A stretch of DNA of 64,000 nucleotides, taken from positions 124,001-188,000 of the forward strand of contig CAWBJP010000002.1 of the NCBI GenBank assembly GCA_963789165.1, written 5' to 3'. Below the pieces are notes generated by a model. It ran no database searches. It saw only the letters and a program-made list of their open reading frames with translations, and was not told the origin of the DNA. The position numbers and the translations under genes are program-made. How positions within the stretch are numbered: position 1 is the first letter of the stretch; the number at the start of each line of letters is the position of its first letter. Source of the DNA: CAWBJP01 sp963789165 (lineage in GTDB: Bacteria; Actinomycetota; Acidimicrobiia; IMCC26256; BP-133). Of this stretch, positions 62,469-64,000 are shown in pieces.

Positions 62469-63914
62469 ATGACCGAGGGGCAGCCCGGGCGGCGGGGCCG
62501 GCCCTGGCGGGAGCCCGAGCTCATCGCCGCCCGCCGCCGGCGCCTGGGGCTGCGGACCCGGGTGACGCTGGCCTTCGCCTTCGGCGCCCTCCTCCTGTCG
62601 GTCGCCTTCTCCGCCGTGAGCTACGGCCTGGTGCGCAACTACCTGGTGTCCCAGCAGGAGGACGCGGCGATCGACGAGGCGGTGGCCAACGCCGAGCTGG
62701 CCCGAGACTCGCTGCGGGCCACGGACCCCAACCTGCCCCGCATTCTGGCCAGCCTCCGGACGCCGGCCGACTCGCCCGCCGTCATCTTCTACAACGAAGG
62801 CTGGTTCTCCAGCTCGCCCCTCGACGTCGGCCAGGAGAGCCTTCCCCCCGAGCTGCGCCAGGCGGTGGCCCGGGGCACACCCTCCCAGCAGGCTTACCGG
62901 GTGGCCAAGGGCGGCGGCCCCCGCCTGGCCGTGGGGGTTCCCGTCCCCGTGGTCGGGGCCCGGTATTTCGAGATCTTCTCGCTGGTGGAGCTGGAGCGGA
63001 CGCTCGACTTCCTCGGCTTCGCCCTCCTCGGGGCGGGCATGGCCACCACCGTGGCCGGTGCGGCCGTGGGCCGCTGGGCCAGCACCCGCCTGCTGCGGCC
63101 GGTGGCCGACGTGGCCCAGGCCGCCGCGCTCATCGCCGGCGGGCGCCTGGAAACCCGCCTCGGGGCGGTGGAGGACGCCGACCTCGCCATCCTGGTGTCC
63201 TCCTTCAACTCCATGGTCGACGCCCTCCAGGAACGCATCGAGCGCGACGCCCGCTTCGCCTCCGACGTGAGCCACGAGCTCCGCTCACCGCTGACCACGC
63301 TGGCCACCACCATCGGGGTGCTCGCCTCCCGGCGGGAGGAGATGCCCGAACGGGCCCGGGCCGCGCTCGACCTCCTGGAAGCGGACGTGGCCCGGTTCCA
63401 GCGCCTGGTGGAGGACCTGCTGGAGATCTCCCGCTTCGACGCCGGGGTGGCGGAGCTCCACCGCGAGGAGGTCAGGCTGGGCGAGCTGGTTCGCCGGGCG
63501 GTGGCCATCGCCGGCGCCGACATCCCCGTCGAGCTCTCCGACGGGGCCGAGCGCATCATCGTGGAGGTGGACAAGCGCCGCCTGGAACGGGTCATCGCCA
63601 ACCTGGTGGAGAACGCCAACTACTACGGCGCCGGCGCCACCAAGGTGCGGGTCGAGCGGGGCCGGACGGTGGCCCGCATCGGCGTGGAGGACGAGGGGCC
63701 CGGGGTCCCCCCCGAGGAGCGCGAGGCCATCTTCCGGCGCTTTTTCCGGGGCTCGGCCGCCGGGCGCCGGCGCGCCGGCGGCCAGGGGTCGGGGCTGGGG
63801 CTGGCGCTGGTGGCGGAGCACGTCCGCCTCCACGGCGGCCGGGTGTGGGTGGAGGACGGCGAGGGCGGCACCGGCGCCCGCTTCGTCGTCGAGCTGCCGG
63901 TGGGCGAGGAATGA
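62469..63914 (+). CDS. mtrB: MtrB-like sensor histidine kinase
   Basis: A 481-residue membrane kinase: transmembrane helix 1 VTLAFAFGALLLSVAFSAVS, ~120-residue extracellular sensor (NEGWFSSSPLDVG), helix 2 FLGFALLGAGMATTVAGAAV, HAMP, HisKA with His in ASDVSHELRSPLTTL, and HATPase with NLVENANYYG, DEGPGVP, RFFRG and GSGLGLALV. 82 nt after mtrA on the same strand. Confidence 0.9.
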   Translation: MTEGQPGRRGRPWREPELIAARRRRLGLRTRVTLAFAFGALLLSVAFSAVSYGLVRNYLVSQQEDAAIDEAVANAELARDSLRATDPNLPRILASLRTPADSPAVIFYNEGWFSSSPLDVGQESLPPELRQAVARGTPSQQAYRVAKGGGPRLAVGVPVPVVGARYFEIFSLVELERTLDFLGFALLGAGMATTVAGAAVGRWASTRLLRPVADVAQAAALIAGGRLETRLGAVEDADLAILVSSFNSMVDALQERIERDARFASDVSHELRSPLTTLATTIGVLASRREEMPERARAALDLLEADVARFQRLVEDLLEISRFDAGVAELHREEVRLGELVRRAVAIAGADIPVELSDGAERIIVEVDKRRLERVIANLVENANYYGAGATKVRVERGRTVARIGVEDEGPGVPPEEREAIFRRFFRGSAAGRRRAGGQGSGLGLALVAEHVRLHGGRVWVEDGEGGTGARFVVELPVGEE

Positions 63915-64000
63915 CCCGGCGGCTCACCGTCCTCCTGGTGGGTCTCGCCCTGGCCGGGACGCTGGCCGGTTGCGGAGTCCCCACCGACGCCGCGCCCGCG
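63911..64000 (+). CDS. lpqB: LpqB-like lipoprotein, partial
   Basis: ATG overlaps the mtrB stop (ATGA). The visible 30 residues are a lipoprotein signal: RRLTVLLVGLALAGTLAGCG, with Cys lipobox LAGC followed by VPTDAAPA. Position after mtrAB and the GCGVPTD opening suggest LpqB; the gene runs out of the window. Confidence 0.65.
   Translation, partial: MTRRLTVLLVGLALAGTLAGCGVPTDAAPA

Overview
This is about 64 kb of high-GC DNA from an actinobacterium, most likely of the class Acidimicrobiia. The support is an MtrA/MtrB/LpqB-like set at the right edge, an actinobacterial FlgN-like protein, a DUF222/13E12 remnant, heavy use of GTG/TTG starts with overlapping stop/start codons, and secreted proteins with the GYWL..DGG.FSFGDA.F.GSTGG repeat that I associate with Acidimicrobiia. 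There is no rRNA, tRNA or CRISPR array. The class assignment is inference.

Layout. 0.1-8.4 kb is a cyclic-di-GMP and signalling block: a GGDEF-EAL enzyme, a secreted subtilase behind a c-di-GMP-I (GEMM-I) riboswitch, a REC-GGDEF-like regulator, FlgN and a hybrid histidine kinase. 8.4-19 kb holds a winged-helix/MNT-HEPN toxin-antitoxin (TA) pair with a perfect 30-bp palindrome, a response regulator, an operon of secreted proteins with SipW-type leaders that includes a tandem-repeat Ig-like adhesin, decayed DUF222 and IS21-like remnants, and a RES-Xre TA pair. 19-30 kb is mixed: methyltransferase, TetR plus cupin, secreted trypsin-like protease, VOC protein, DUF899, a VapBC pair and zinc metalloprotease between two copies of a repeated leader, a second VapBC, then a lipoprotein sortase and an ice-binding-like surface protein. 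30.5-42.7 kb carries two giant paralogous LPRTG surface proteins separated by hydrolase, PadR and two TA loci. 42.8-48 kb has a Doc remnant, a Phd-PIN pair, a lipase/lipoprotein/membrane operon and a two-component system. 48-57 kb has a REC protein with a dead GGDEF-like domain, another LPRTG protein, a PAS-GGDEF protein, a second repeat surface protein, a sigma factor and a secreted phosphatase. 57-64 kb has a PEP-synthase-like gene with a membrane partner, an aldehyde dehydrogenase and mtrAB-lpqB.

How it fits together. The main theme is cell-surface remodelling under second-messenger control: at least three candidate diguanylate-signalling proteins, one riboswitch, one sortase and four LPXTG-like substrates (three LPRTG, one PPRTG). 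The most interesting regulatory signal is a conserved 5' leader hairpin found three times (before both giant LPRTG genes and before the PEP-synthase-like gene) with compensatory stem changes; I cannot match it to a known riboswitch. A second pattern, CTCA-N14-16-GCCGA, resembles sigma-28/WhiG promoters and sits before flgN, the riboswitch leader, the ice-binding gene and the left window edge.

Caution. About twenty single-base frameshifts break otherwise good genes, mostly in G/C runs or repeats. That points to an unpolished assembly as much as to real decay. I give such genes their full spans and state where the frame changes.
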